Assembly (NCBI GenBank): GCA_016165875.1
Contig: JABBOT010000003.1
Span: forward strand, 21,674,873-21,738,872
Direction of reading: 5' to 3'
Source: Acanthopleura granulata
Lineage: Eukaryota > Mollusca > Polyplacophora > Chitonida > Chitonidae
Length of the DNA: 64,000 nt
The notes under the pieces are model-generated. The model saw only the letters and a list, made by a program, of their open reading frames with translations, did not search any database and was not told where the DNA came from. Below are positions 48,801-59,680 of the stretch, piece by piece (position 1 is the stretch's first letter; each line of letters opens with the position of its first letter). The translations under genes and the position numbers were made by a program.

Positions 48801-51800
48801 TTTCTGCGAATAACATACACACATGATGTATTGGGACATATTCAGTTGAATACATGTTGCATGGTTAATCTGTTCGTGTAAGTAAATCCATGTGCTTTAG
48901 TTCAGGTATACAGGGCGATATATTGATAGTTTTACGGGTGAGTAAAGGACAATGATGAATAGTAGAGATCTACTTAATATTGTTTTGGCAGGAAGTTTCG
49001 GACAAGTGGTATTTCTTAGTGTTGAAGTGTTAAACTCACCTACAGATATATGCAGCATACTTGTCGTATCATAGTCTGTGATAGTCAAGTTAATTGCTAA
49101 GGATACAGTTGTAGTGTGTTTGACTTCAGGTTACTACCAGGGAGGTACGTACAGCATGGGCTCTCGTTAGTTCTGTTCACATAGCCTGCATTTCTGGTGG
49201 TTACACAATCACTTTGATCTACCTTGTAACAGTGTTTCGTGATTTCTACGTACCTGTATGTTACTTAGTGAGGAAAAAAACCTCAAATGAATTTCTCTCA
49301 CCTGCAACTCAAACGATATGTCATTACACATAGCTCCCAGGATGCAACTGCCCAGTATTGTTGAGTTTTATATTTTCTTTGTATTAAAGTACATGTAAAT
49401 AAATGTGTAATTGTAAAATTTTGAGAAATATTTTCAGTTGTAAATGTAAATCAGATACTAGGTGTTGTGAACTGCCCTGGCTATCTCTTTGGAGTAATGT
49501 CCCTTGTTGTGCATGGCTCATATGATCTTGGGTAGATAGTTTAGTAACCTGTGTTAATGTTTCATAGATTGCAACATAGAAAAAGAGATAAAACATATTG
49601 CAACACATCCCAAAGAAAACCTGCAGTGTCCACAACTGGTGGATAAATACTTATGTATAAAGCTTATAACGTATAAGTGCCTTTCATATTTGTTATATGT
49701 ATATCTGGTTATTCCTAGAAATATGTATGAATTGCAGCACAAATATACAAACCTTGCTTTACTCTTCTTTGGTTCTGACTTTCTGTATTAGTTAAATCAT
49801 TATCTTCCAGAAATATGGTTTTTATTTCAGTATCTCTGCACTTTATCTTCGTTTTGGGATCTGTTATACTAACATTGATATTTCTTTTCTTTCAAGCCTT
49901 CTAATACTACTAGTGTTACATTTGCGAATTGTTTTTTTTGGTATTTGTCTTTAATATTGCCCTTGCGTTTGTCTTATTATTTTAAGTTATATATTTTTGG
50001 AAAGATCCGTTTAGTGTGCCTTTTTCTGTGACAGTTCAGTTTTGTATGGTGTTCCTTTTTCTGAGTTCATTTTAAATTGGTATGCAGAATTAACAATTTT
50101 TCATCATGGCTGTCCCTTCCCTTTCATTTTACATCAATTTATAAACTGAAAGTATTGCACAAGGACACATCTGTAACATAGATGTTACAGATTACAGCAT
50201 CACACATCCAAATGTTACAAGTGATTTTTTTGGCACCATGCAAATACTGTGATTTGAAGTTAACATTTACTGTTTATGTATACACCATCTCATGGTTCAT
50301 GTAAATTGAAAGGTATTGGTAAATACAAACATGTTTGTGTTAGTTGTGTATGGGCAAAGAAGTGCAAAGAGAACGTCTTAAAATTGTTACATTTTTTAAT
50401 AACAAGTGGGAGGAGGGTGGCAAAAAAAAAGTTTGAAATCTTTGACTGCATGCAAGTGTTGAGATGACTGATTCTGGGAGGTTATCTTGTCAAGCCCAAA
50501 TAAGGTACTTCCCAGACATGTATCTTGATGAAGATTAAAATATGTGCATGTACACGTGGGTACAATATGTAATTTTTCAGAAGAGAGATTTGAGTATTTA
50601 TATTACAGTGTTTATCTTTTCTTTGCAAGTTGTTCCTTATGATTAAAATCGGAACACTCTAATTACCAGTCTAGTCCCTCTACACTCTCTGATGGTTGAT
50701 TCTTCAAATATTACTGTATCTTTTCTGACTCGGCTGTCTGGCCGCAATAGGCCTGCCAAAGTTATCCCAGTCTCCTCAATCCTCACCTGTATGAAGGTGT
50801 ACAAATAAGACCCAAGTTTGGATTAAGGCTAATGTCATCCATAAGGCCCCTTCCCATCATGTATTTGGTCATGCTGCATGTATACTGTAGGTAGTTAAAA
50901 GTGGTTCATGTATGTTTGTTCATACTTCAATGAGGTCTTTGATTACTGCAGTTGAATGGTTCCCTAACCTGTTCATTGCAATGGTTTGGGCGTCTCAGCC
51001 TTGGTTTTTCTACTTGCATCTCCATCTGCCGAATGAATATCGTGATGAAAATTTCAAACTAACTGCGAACACACAAAAATTTGTCTGCTCTAAAGGCCAG
51101 CAACCCCAGCAGCCTCCGCAGCATCATACTTGGCAACCTCCGTCATTGCAACGGAAACAGCAACAACAACAGCAGCAGCCTGTACCGCAACAGGCTTACG
51201 GTTACAAGATGCAGCCAAACTTTGGCCAGCAAGGTTAGTCTAGCCAGAGCTCACTCCCCTGACTGTTCCATCATGTCCTTCCATTGTCCTTATTCTTGCA
51301 GCGAATCCTCACGTGTCTTATACTTTAAGACCCTGAACTTCAGCTCCTTTCATGTCATATATTATAAATACATGTGCAGTTATCGGTACATATAATGGTG
51401 GTTAGATAGTTGTAGGATTGCTTCTATTGGTTCTTGATTCTCTCATATTACAACCTAGTGGCATGAAACACACAGGATATACACTGTTGCATGGGTGAGA
51501 GGGATTGACCCAGTGAAGTGTAATTTACAGGTTACAACAGCAGCAAGCAAGACAGTGTTCACATCATCCTTAATGTCATTGATGACAAAGGTAGGCTTGG
51601 GTAATGTGGCTATCTGTAACCTGCAGGCCGCATATTAATTGTATAGTGTCAGGAATACTCATCAAGTTATCTCACCAGTTCATTGTTACAAGTGTGCCAA
51701 GTGAAATCCCTTTCACTCTTCCAAGCTGTTTGTACTGCTTGGTAGAAATGAATTGTTATTTTTTTTTTTTGTTTACTTCTCCATCATAAATAGGCCTGTA

Positions 51801-54800
51801 TGCAGAAGGTATTTGTTAACTTTTCACTAGTGTTAATTTACATGTATGTCATTTCATCATACAGGCTTGTATCATGTTGTCTGCTTTTTTTTCTCATATT
51901 GGGTGGATGGGTGGGTGTGATGATGAGATGATTGATAATAAAGACCAGATTGGCAATCTGCCTCTATTGTAGAACACGACAATGAATTATTGTGGATGAG
52001 AACAAATAGCTGATAATCTCACAGAGGTACATTTAGCGTACCACCTTCTACATTCAATCTAGATGATCAATACATATTAATTTTGTGGAATTCCATGTCC
52101 CCTTTGCAGGATATAAACAGCCAGGTAAAGTATACTTTCAGGAGTTGTGTCCCCTTGTCTGTTGTTGCCAATATATACATACACTGCATACTCTGGCTTT
52201 GAGCTGTTGGATTCGTTTGTTATAATCCAGCCACTAACAAATCTATAGCATGTTTTACTGCAATACATATCTATATCATGGTACTTCAGAGAGTCAAGGT
52301 ATTATTGGGTAATAATTTCTGGTCTTAAAGGATTCATGAAAAGTAACCCGAAGACAAAGATGTCGTCATATGGGGGTGAGGAGGGGGGGGGGGATTGTGC
52401 CCATCTTTTTTTTCCTTGCTTTGTTTTTGGAGCAGAACATTTCAAAACTACCCCACTGTTTTATATATATCTTATGTCATTGGATGGAATTTTTTTTAGA
52501 AATAATGTCAACAGGCAAGCACTCTTTCCCATAGTATTGTTTTGATAACTAACACTGTTGACATCACAGCTGAAGGTTAAGGGCCATGGAAAGCCATTTG
52601 TACCCCCTTTAAAGAATTCTATTTTTGTACTTTTATGCCTAAAACTGAATATTATGAAATTAAAGACATACACTTCATGTGTCCTTCGAATCCAATTTAT
52701 GGAGTTGGGTTTTTGCGATTGGTATAACATTTTACATTCAGGTTGCTGTTCGTTTTGTTTGGATCTATTTCTGAGAATTAACTGCATGCAGAATCAGATA
52801 TGGTGTTTTCTCAGCATAGAAGACCAAGGGAATATGATGGTTCTTTGCTTTCTGCAAAATATTCCTGTTGAGGTGATGAAAATCAAAAACTAACTTCATA
52901 GGTGGTCTACTGATTTATTTCAACCTCATAGATTACTGAACTCTTGTGGTCATTTTGGAACATCATGATTGAGGTGTTTACTCTGCTTGAGTACTGATAA
53001 GTCCTAACCCAACTATTCTATTGCCTACTCTCCTTGTAATATCTGCCGTGCAGCAGTTGTAAATGGTACATGAATAACCACATGTACCTTATGTCACATT
53101 GCCTTTTGCTTTCGTGTACTCTTATATCAAGGTGTGGCTTTGTACAGGCGCTTGACTACATGTATATATCTACAATACAACTAAAACCTGAGTTGAATTC
53201 ATGAAATCATATTTGGCATGGTCAAGCTATCTAACTTTGGTGTGGTAATCAGAGTTATTGAAATAGCCTTGTGTGTTAAATTGCGTGGGATAAGTATTAT
53301 GCCAGTTGACAATGCTACGTGTAAGTTGTGAAGTAATATCTAAGTTACTCTTCTGTGTTCTGTGCATTTATTTGGAAAGTGTAAAATGAACCTTGAAATA
53401 ATGTAACAGCTGATTGACATTGATGTTGTGGAAAAGTGAAGTAATAGCTGCATTTTGGTTACCAGTATAAAAGCTTTTCAGTTTTAGTTGGTGAAAGTTT
53501 CTCTTAGAGTTGTTAAGGATAGTATTGCCTCTGTTTGATTGGGATACTTCTGCTTGTGTTTCTGCAATACGCCACTTTCCTCCTAAAGGGATGTACCAGC
53601 CGCCTCCCCCTAGCAGTCAGCAAGGTTATCAGCCCCCTCCCAATCAGCCCACTTCCCCCTCTTGGAACCCTCAGCCCGCACCGGGCTACGGCCAAATATT
53701 CAACAAGACAGGTTAGTCTGTGCAGACTGCTCAAATGGTGTGACAGGGAGAATGATGCGCTGATTATGTAACTGGCACAGATCCAGGCTTGGCCAGGAGC
53801 TTGGTCCAGTGATTTATTTAAGAAGGAAATACAATTGTTTTATTGTGTTCCTTTAATTTTGCGGAATATTTCAAAATATGTGTATCAGCTAATGAAATAT
53901 TTGATATGTATATTTATTTATTTATATATTTAGTTATTAGCATATATACCATGTCATCATCAGGCAGTTTCGTTTTCAGCACCACTCCAGTTGCATGATG
54001 TTTTTTCTTTTACAGCCCATGTCACCCAAGTGTGTTCAATAACATACATAACCTTTTTTTCCAGGAATCGGCATGTTAACTTGGGTTCCATTATGATCAT
54101 TGTTGTTGCCATCTGTTTATATTTTCTGTTATATTTTGGGTGGGGCTTAAATTGCCGGTACTAATACCAAATCATGAGTTTTTTTTTTTTTTATCTAACC
54201 GCTGTTAATTTTTGTGATGTAAAGGGCGAGACCCTCAGCAACCCTGGCCTTCTCGACAAGTCCCCCAGCAGTATAAGAACTCAGGTTTGTACAGGCGCCT
54301 GGACTGGGCCCAACTCTCTGCCAGATATCCCTGTATGCTTTCAGTGGTCAAAGTGGCTATGGTGATGGGGTGCCTAAGCTTGCATGGATTGACTCCACAA
54401 ATATTACTTCCACTATAACATTTGTACTTCTACAGGACTGTTTAACCTGCTCCTATTCCTTTCTTTCTGTATTCTTCAGTGTTGTAGCACTTGTTTGGGG
54501 GTGCAATCTGGAGACTCAAGTTCCCAAGTAAAAGCTGTTTATTGTTGTTTCCAGTCTTTGTCTTTGTGCTTCTGTCTCTTGGGGAAAATCTTGCATCAGA
54601 TTTACGGGACCTGTGTGTTGCTGGTACTGTATGTAGTGTCTTGAGGGTTTCTGTTTCAAGTTCTACCTGCTCATTTGTGCCAGGCAGATTCTTTTTAGAG
54701 AAATTTGTACCATGCTGTGGATTATATGGCCTTATGCTTGTTATTCTGGATTATATGGCCCTGTGCTTCTCATTGTTTATTGTATGGCCTTATATTTCTT

Positions 54801-57800
54801 ATTGTGGTTTATATGGCCTTATACTTCTTATTGTGGATTGTATGGCTTTATACATCTTATTGGTGATTTTATAATGGAATTCTCCTTATTGGGGGTTGTA
54901 AGGTCTTACCTTCAGTATACATTGTGGATCATATGGCCTTGCCCTATACAGTGGATCATGTGACAGTGTCGTGATGGAGTTGCCAGAAGTTTGTCAGTGG
55001 CCATTGTTTTGTGATCATATTTGGGTACAGTCAATGTCAGTTATCAGGCTCATTTGCTTGGATCAGATGTCCTGAGGTTTTCACTACAGTCACCTTCCAA
55101 ATCTCTCGTCCATGAAGTTCATCATGTCATGGCACATGTAAATGCTTCCAACAGTTGGCATTTTCATTTCATTCAGCCATCACGCATACAATCATTTCTT
55201 CGAATATTTATAAAGACTGAATGTAGGCTTGATGTTATAAAAAAAAAAAATCATTAAACTGTTGCTAAAGGTCAAGGTCAGTGGCAGCAGCAGAGAGGTC
55301 AAGGTCAAACACCAGGATTTCATCAAGTTCAGCCAGGTTGGTGGTTTGCCCTATAAGCATGAAAAGTTGAGAGCAAAACATTCACTCCATTCTGTGTACA
55401 AAGCAAGAAAGCAAATCTGGAGAAATAAACTTGAGTCTTGTTCTGTTTATATCCTTTGTCCTCTTCGTTGGATTTCTACTTGTTTCCTTGTGTGGAGTTT
55501 TGCACTTGTGAATATTTTTATGGTTATGGTTTAGTCTCTTTAATACAAAGTGGCTTTTGTTGAACATTTTCCAGGTTTTGGGAGAAAAGGTGGGTGAAAA
55601 TGAGGCTTACTGTTTCCAAATTTGTCCCTGTTTTGTTATTTGTTGACTTGTCAGTCAAGTGGGCGATGTTTCAAGTGTTATTGACAATTGTTTATGGTTC
55701 TATAGTGTATGATAGAACTGTTTTGCCTAACAAATTATCTTCGAGGTGTATTTTTTTTTTTAAATTTGCAGATGATGTTTGCAGATTTTTTTTGATGACT
55801 TTAGATGATTTTTTTATCTTCTTTTCTTTGTGCATTAGTTTATTGCATGTGTTTTCTGTTCTGATGTATATGTACAATATATATATATATATGTGTATAT
55901 TGTGTGTGTGTGTGGTTAATCACAATGCCAGTACTTGCAATTATTCTATCTACTATTTGATAACCAAATTATACATCATTTGCCCAGGGATCACACATTG
56001 GTCACGAGCTGAGGAAATAATTTGGTTCTAGTCATGGTATTGTCTTTAGTTATGTGAATAAGCAAATGCTTCTGATCATGTGAAGTGCCAAATATTCAGA
56101 TCGTTTCATGCTAGCCTGAAAACAGTTTTGAATTCCTTTGGTGCAGTAGGTAATGATCGTATAACTTATATACAGGACTTGTAAACTGAGGTGTAAACCT
56201 CCTATACTCTGGGAGATCTCATATGAAATGATCTGTCTCTTTTAAAGTGTCACAAATTTTTTTTCTTTTCTTTTTTTTTAACTTAAATATTATGACTTAA
56301 TTATAATTTGTTACAATGTCCAAGTACTTAAATCTATGAATTTCATTTTCAATTGGTGTGTTGGGCTATATTTATGTAGTATGTATATAAACTGTTATTT
56401 GTGTTGTGAAAGTTGTTTGTTTTTTTTTTGAAGTTGCCTTGATTCCTGCAAATGACCGACAATTTTGCCCCCAAATTGCATTTCTAGAGGCTAATAAGTG
56501 TCAAGAATTATTACTTTAGTTGTTGAAACTTGTATTTTCCTAATATTCCACAAAACCCCATTTTGAGATCAATAGATATCTCAGCAGCAGGAAAAATGAG
56601 CACCTTATTGATGGGTGAAATTTAGGTCATTTACTGGAAATGGTCCAGTGCATGTATTAGAAGTATGTTAGCATATTATTATTTGTTGATCTTTCTTAGA
56701 TTGTGATGGACCAATGGACTAAAAATATGTGTCTGTGTGTTTATTGCTGCTAAATACATAAACTCCGCAGTAGTACACTGCAGTATTGTTGTGAGAACAA
56801 AGAAAACGGTTGATGTCCACCAAAAGCTATATAAAGTCATACTACAGTGAGTTTGGAAACATTTATAACATGTGTTGATGGCAGAGTCAGCTCCTATATG
56901 ATCAAATGAAAATATTTAGTGGTGGTGTACAACGTTACACCTGACTGATGGACTGTGTTCTGTTTGTTGTCAGCTCCACCACAAAATACCCCGTATATGC
57001 CGCCACCCCCAGCACAGTCTGCTGCCCCCAAATCGGTAAGTCTGTGATGTGACATTGTTTGCATGCTGCCAACCCAGCACAGTCTGCTGGCACAAAATCC
57101 GTAAGTGTGTGGTATAGCATTGTTTACATGCCGCTACCCCTGGTACAATCTGCTGGCCCAAAATTTGGTATTCCTGTGGTATAGCATTGTCTACACGCCG
57201 CCAATCCCAGCACAGTCTGCTGCCCTCAGATTGGTATGTCTGTGATATAACAGTGTTTACATGGCGCCACCCCCAGGACAGGCTGCTACCTCAAAATCAG
57301 TAAATCTGTCATATGGCATTGTTCACAATGTCCTTACTTAATCTACGTCTGGTGCACTTGTGATTCATTGACTTCAGAATGTGACATTGCAAGATTGTAG
57401 AAGGCTTTATAAAAGTGGGCCAACTTTCTTCTACATGTCACCCTCCACTGACTTTGGTTGGCACATAAAACTGGCTTCTAATGAGCTTTACTGAGGAAGA
57501 TTCCCTAGCACCTGACCAGTAAGATATCATTGGTTTGGGTGTGGTGTTGTCAGGAAGTTTGTCAGGGCAAACAATGAAGCTTTTCTCTGAGCTCTGCTTT
57601 GTTTTTCTCCATTTTTGAAACCAATGCCAAATCCAGAAACTGAAAAATTTCCAGGTACTGTGTTACGATGTCATTCTTGCAAGCCTAATCACTGTTTTAG
57701 CCCGCACTTCTTGTCGAACACTGAGCATGTTATAACTTCAGTCATCCTTCAGTGTTGACACACCAAATTTTAGTCACTTCCAGCATTTGGTTTCAGATAG

Positions 57801-58070
57801 GACATTTTATTCTTCTGGCACATGATAACTTGCTTCTGTCTTTCTGAAACTTCCGATAGCTAAAATCACTTCGGCACCTAATGTTTGCAGGCTGGACCTG
57901 GTTACCGCGCTATCTATGATTACGCAGCAGCTGATGAAGATGAGATCAGCTTTGCCGAAGGTGACATCATCAAAGACGTGACGATAATTGACGATGGCTG
58001 GATGGAGGGCCGAAACACCCGAACCGGGGAGTATGGAATGCTTCCATCTAACTACGTGGAAAGAGTCTGA
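24805..58070 (+). CDS. LASP1: LASP: LIM, nebulin-repeat and SH3 domain protein, complete
   Basis: Certain exons: 24805-24873, 35766-35860, 36264-36348, 37200-37377, 38508-38636, 47364-47525, 51096-51233, 53589-53711, 56974-57035 and 57891-58070. Candidate cassettes: 49130-49144, 51531-51590, 52110-52124, 54225-54284, 55271-55336, 55575-55589. All 16 together give 1452 nt (483 aa); human LASP1 is 261 aa. The LIM domain has all eight zinc ligands (C5, C8, H26, C29, C32, C35, C53, H56). Two nebulin-like repeats follow ([12 protein letters not shown], then [12 protein letters not shown]). A long Pro/Gln/Gly/Tyr linker leads to a C-terminal SH3 domain with [14 protein letters not shown] and DDGWMEG...[15 protein letters not shown] proteins bind F-actin through the nebulin repeats, and zyxin, palladin or VASP through SH3, at focal adhesions and the cell cortex. 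The gene covers 33 kb and is divergent to RPL23. Confidence 0.96.
30109..30399 (+). repeat. Intact tRNA-derived SINE with 9-bp target-site duplication
   Basis: The SINE body is 30118-30390 (273 bp), flanked by the direct repeat AATCTTGAG (30109-30117 and 30391-30399). Box A is TGGCTCAGTCGG at 30129-30140, a perfect match to the tRNA consensus. A box B-like GAGTTCAAGACC lies at 30196-30207. The tail is AATCAAATAAGTAAATAAAT. It is the youngest-looking copy and serves as the reference for the fragments elsewhere in the window. Confidence 0.93.
30862..30994. mobile_element. Second small MITE-like element
   Basis: The left end TACCTTACTTTTTCAACCTT and the right end, reverse-complemented (TACTGTAGATCTTTAACCTT), form a 24-bp imperfect inverted repeat ending in CTTCTC, with TA at both borders. 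The arms match those of the 2323-2548 element. Confidence 0.6.
35565..35640 (+). repeat. SINE fragment
   Basis: CCAGCTTATGCTGGCTTCCT and CTGCCAGCAACCTGTAGATC match the SINE body; both ends are missing. Confidence 0.7.
35766..35860 (+). CDS. LASP1: LASP exon 2 (rest of LIM domain)
   Basis: It encodes [20 protein letters not shown] then [11 protein letters not shown], with acceptor CCTTTACAG and donor GCTGC|GTGAGT (phase 2). It supplies five of the eight LIM zinc ligands. Confidence 0.97.
36264..36348 (+). CDS. LASP1: LASP exon 3 (LIM end, nebulin repeat 1)
   Basis: It encodes [20 protein letters not shown] then [20 protein letters not shown] is identical to human LASP1. Donor AAT|GTAAGT, phase 0. 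Confidence 0.97.
36590..36990. repeat. 41/47-bp tandem repeat in LASP intron 3
   Basis: Units containing TGCAAGGATTGCTACTGGAG recur at 36661, 36702, 36749, 36790, 36837, 36884 and 36931. Spacings are 41, 47, 41, 47, 47 and 47 bp. The long and short units differ by one ACATGT hexamer. Flanking copies are more diverged. Confidence 0.92.
37200..37377 (+). CDS. LASP1: LASP exon 4 (nebulin repeats)
   Basis: It encodes [20 protein letters not shown] and [20 protein letters not shown]. This matches the actin-binding nebulin module of LASP1 (KYHEEFEKSR, VADTPELQRIKK). Donor GAC G|GTATAG, phase 1. All following internal exons keep phase 1. Confidence 0.96.
38508..38636 (+). CDS. LASP1: LASP exon 5 (linker, ISDYDP motif)
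   Basis: The split codon gives [20 protein letters not shown], then a Ser/Pro/Tyr stretch ending IYDSNKGGR. Donor AGA G|GTGAGT. Phase 1-1, 129 nt. Confidence 0.9.
38637..47363 (+). other. LASP intron 5 (8.7 kb)
   Basis: No conserved exon was recognised. It contains a strong G-rich tract (41869-41901) and many ACATGTA words. ORFs such as 39144-39629 (-) and 43934-44260 (+) show no domain or splice context. Confidence 0.55.
47364..47525 (+). CDS. LASP1: LASP exon 6 (linker, second ISDYDP motif)
   Basis: It encodes [20 protein letters not shown] then [20 protein letters not shown] and a Pro-rich end. Acceptor TTTTTGCAG, donor CCT G|GTAGGT, phase 1-1. It shares VG(K/R)ISDYDP with exon 5. Confidence 0.92.
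49130..49144 (+). CDS. LASP1: Candidate 15-nt LASP microexon (GYYQG)
   Basis: TTTGACTTCAG|GTTACTACCAGGGAG|GTACGT. In the LASP frame (phase 1-1) it adds YYQG plus flanking Gly. No transcript evidence; chance occurrence is possible. Confidence 0.45.
51096..51233 (+). CDS. LASP1: LASP exon (Gln-rich linker)
   Basis: It encodes [20 protein letters not shown] then a seven-Gln run and [18 protein letters not shown]. The acceptor is CTCTAAAG and the donor CAA G|GTTAGT, phase 1-1. Comparable Gln/Pro-rich sequence occurs in human LASP1 before SH3. Confidence 0.88.
51531..51590 (+). CDS. LASP1: Candidate LASP cassette exon (GYNSSKQDS...)
   Basis: Acceptor AATTTACAG and donor GACAAAG|GTAGGC bound 60 nt in phase 1-1, open in the LASP frame, encoding [20 protein letters not shown]. 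Its hydrophobic end is unlike the rest of the linker, so it may be an optional exon or chance. Confidence 0.45.
52110..52124 (+). CDS. LASP1: Candidate 15-nt LASP microexon (GYKQP)
   Basis: CCCCTTTGCAG|GATATAAACAGCCAG|GTAAAG, phase 1-1, encoding GYKQP. Human LASP1 has GYKEP in its linker as I recall it, which supports this being real. Confidence 0.62.
53589..53711 (+). CDS. LASP1: LASP exon (Pro-rich linker)
   Basis: It encodes [20 protein letters not shown] then [20 protein letters not shown]. Acceptor TTTCCTCCTAAAG, donor ACA G|GTTAGT, phase 1-1. Confidence 0.9.
54225..54284 (+). CDS. LASP1: LASP cassette exon ([11 protein letters not shown]...)
   Basis: Acceptor GATGTAAAG, donor TCA G|GTTTGT, 60 nt, phase 1-1, encoding [20 protein letters not shown]. 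The Pro/Gln/Tyr composition matches the neighbouring linker exons. Confidence 0.75.
54714..54960. repeat. 29-bp tandem repeat in a LASP intron
   Basis: TTATATGGCC-type words recur at 54722, 54751, 54780, 54809 and 54838 (29-bp spacing), with degenerate units to about 54960. Confidence 0.85.
55271..55336 (+). CDS. LASP1: LASP cassette exon ([12 protein letters not shown]...)
   Basis: Acceptor TTGCTAAAG, donor CCA G|GTTGGT, 66 nt, phase 1-1, encoding [20 protein letters not shown] then QP. An internal GTCAAGGTCA(G/A) word repeats. Composition fits the linker. Confidence 0.72.
55575..55589 (+). CDS. LASP1: Candidate 15-nt LASP microexon (GFGRK)
   Basis: CATTTTCCAG|GTTTTGGGAGAAAAG|GTGGGT, phase 1-1, encoding GFGRK. 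It has a good pyrimidine tract; no transcript evidence. Confidence 0.45.
56974..57035 (+). CDS. LASP1: LASP penultimate exon (Pro-rich)
   Basis: It encodes [20 protein letters not shown] then S, donor TCG|GTAAGT. Entry phase 1, exit phase 0, matching the SH3 exon. Its 3' half and donor are tandemly copied downstream. Confidence 0.9.
56997..57325. repeat. 66-bp tandem repeat made of the LASP exon tail plus donor, five copies
   Basis: Copies start at about 56997 (in the real exon), 57063, 57128, 57194 and 57261. Each contains a version of GCCGCCACCCCCAGCACAGT and of CTGCTGCCCCCAAATCG, followed by GTAAGT or GTATGT-like sequence and an ATTGTTTACATG-type linker. Confidence 0.92.
57891..58070 (+). 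CDS. LASP1: LASP terminal exon (SH3 domain)
   Basis: Acceptor AATGTTTGCAG. It encodes [20 protein letters not shown], then [27 protein letters not shown] and PSNYVERV, stop TGA 58068-58070. ALYDY-like, acidic RT-loop, GW and PSNYV motifs are all intact. Confidence 0.98.
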   Translation, partial: AGPGYRAIYDYAAADEDEISFAEGDIIKDVTIIDDGWMEGRNTRTGEYGMLPSNYVERV

Positions 58071-59680
58071 AAACCTGGTTGATTGTTTCCTTGGCATACC
58101 TAACAGTAGAAAAATCACTACCAGAATTAAGACCGAAACATTCAACTTGTGGATTTTTACATAATGTTTAAGTGAGAGCTATACTTACTGGAATGCATAT
58201 TAAGTAGATTATTTTAGTTGATGTAATGTTAGATGAATAGCATGTAGCGAATCATTCATCCCTACATTGGCTGTTTAATTGGTAAATTAAACTATGGAAG
58301 GCCAAGTCAAATTTTTACTGCCTGAGCGAATGTTTACCTTTGTTTGGTATTTGTATGGTTAATATTGGAGTAAGGTATTAAAATGTATTCTGTACCTAAA
58401 TTCCCTGTTTACTATGACAGCCATCCTGGAAAAAAGATGACCGAATGAAACTAATTTTTTTATTGCATTTTTGGGGTGTATATTTTTTAACAGATTATTG
58501 CTTTATGTGTACAGTGTACAACCTTCTTACCTCTCTCTGTGTGTGTTTGATGCAGAGAGTTTCTCCTCAAATCTGTATAATCTCCTCGGGTGACTTGATT
58601 TGTCTGTATTCTTGTGATAAGCAGTCTCCCATATATATATTGTTGCCTGGCTGACCTGTGTGTAGCATCAAACTGTCACTGGTTATTTACCTGCTTCCCT
58701 TGCATGTCGCTCATTGCTCCTGAATGTATAGTATGGGATATTACAGTATACATATATGAGACCAGTAAATTAGACAGATAACTATAACCATGATCAGTGT
58801 GTACAACTTTTAGCAACCAAGCAAATTGTTGGATCATCTGCAGCTTCTTTTTGTAAATGGTTAACATTTTACACTTTTTACATGGTGCTTTTTGACACAG
58901 TTGTTTACAAACAAAACAGAGGGATAAATAATCATGTTTATTGTCAGTGAAAAGTCCAGAAAACTCCACTTAAGAAGTGGTGGTGAGAGTTCAACATTAA
59001 ATTCTATACAAGTGATTTTAAACTTCCCCTCTGTAGTTACGGTGGTGTGGGTATAGAACATCCTTGCATTGTTTATTTTAAAATCTAAAAACACCTTATT
59101 GTGCATATGAGGTGGATTGCTGAATTCATTTGGATTAGAAACCACTCATACTCAGTACCACTGTCAGATTAACCAGATGTTCACTAATTCATGCCTGTAT
59201 GTACTCCATGACCTGACAAACTGATGCAATAAATGTGTATCTACTATCTGTAAAATTTTGCAATGAAATACAATGTAATGCTTGATTCTGTTCGAAGTTC
59301 ACACCAGGTGTCTATGCAGGATAATGTTTAGTCATCTGTTCAGGTGTTTAGGCATATGTTAGTAAAGTGTTTAGACTGTGTACATGTAAATCAAGAGTGT
59401 ACATCCTGCTGCAGCTGCTATCCATCTATTTCTCACCAGGTTTGATATTAGTGTGGTATAGACTCAATTTTACACACATTAACAATATTGCGAGTGTTTT
59501 AACTATAATTTTGGGATGGTGTTCTTGGTGTCTCTTGTTGATCAAAGACTGTAGTCTCTGCTTTTAGCAACAGTTTAATATATTGTTATATTTTGATTGC
59601 ACGTAGCCACTTGGAGCTATACAGACATATTAACGGCTTGCATACATTTGTACAATAATAAATAAATATTCTTGATACAC
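58071..59680 (+). other. LASP 3' UTR
   Basis: No coding exon is seen. AATAAA signals occur at 59228-59233 and 59657-59666; either could end the transcript, the first giving a 3' UTR of about 1.2 kb. Confidence 0.6.

Noticed and set aside
51794..51808. Fourth 15-nt phase 1-1 candidate (GLYAE)
   Set aside because: Donor GTATTT and acceptor are weaker and there is no homologous motif; left as a weak possibility only.
56935..57161. Minus-strand frames over the 66-bp repeat
   Set aside because: Produced by the repeat periodicity (66 is divisible by 3) antisense to the LASP exon.
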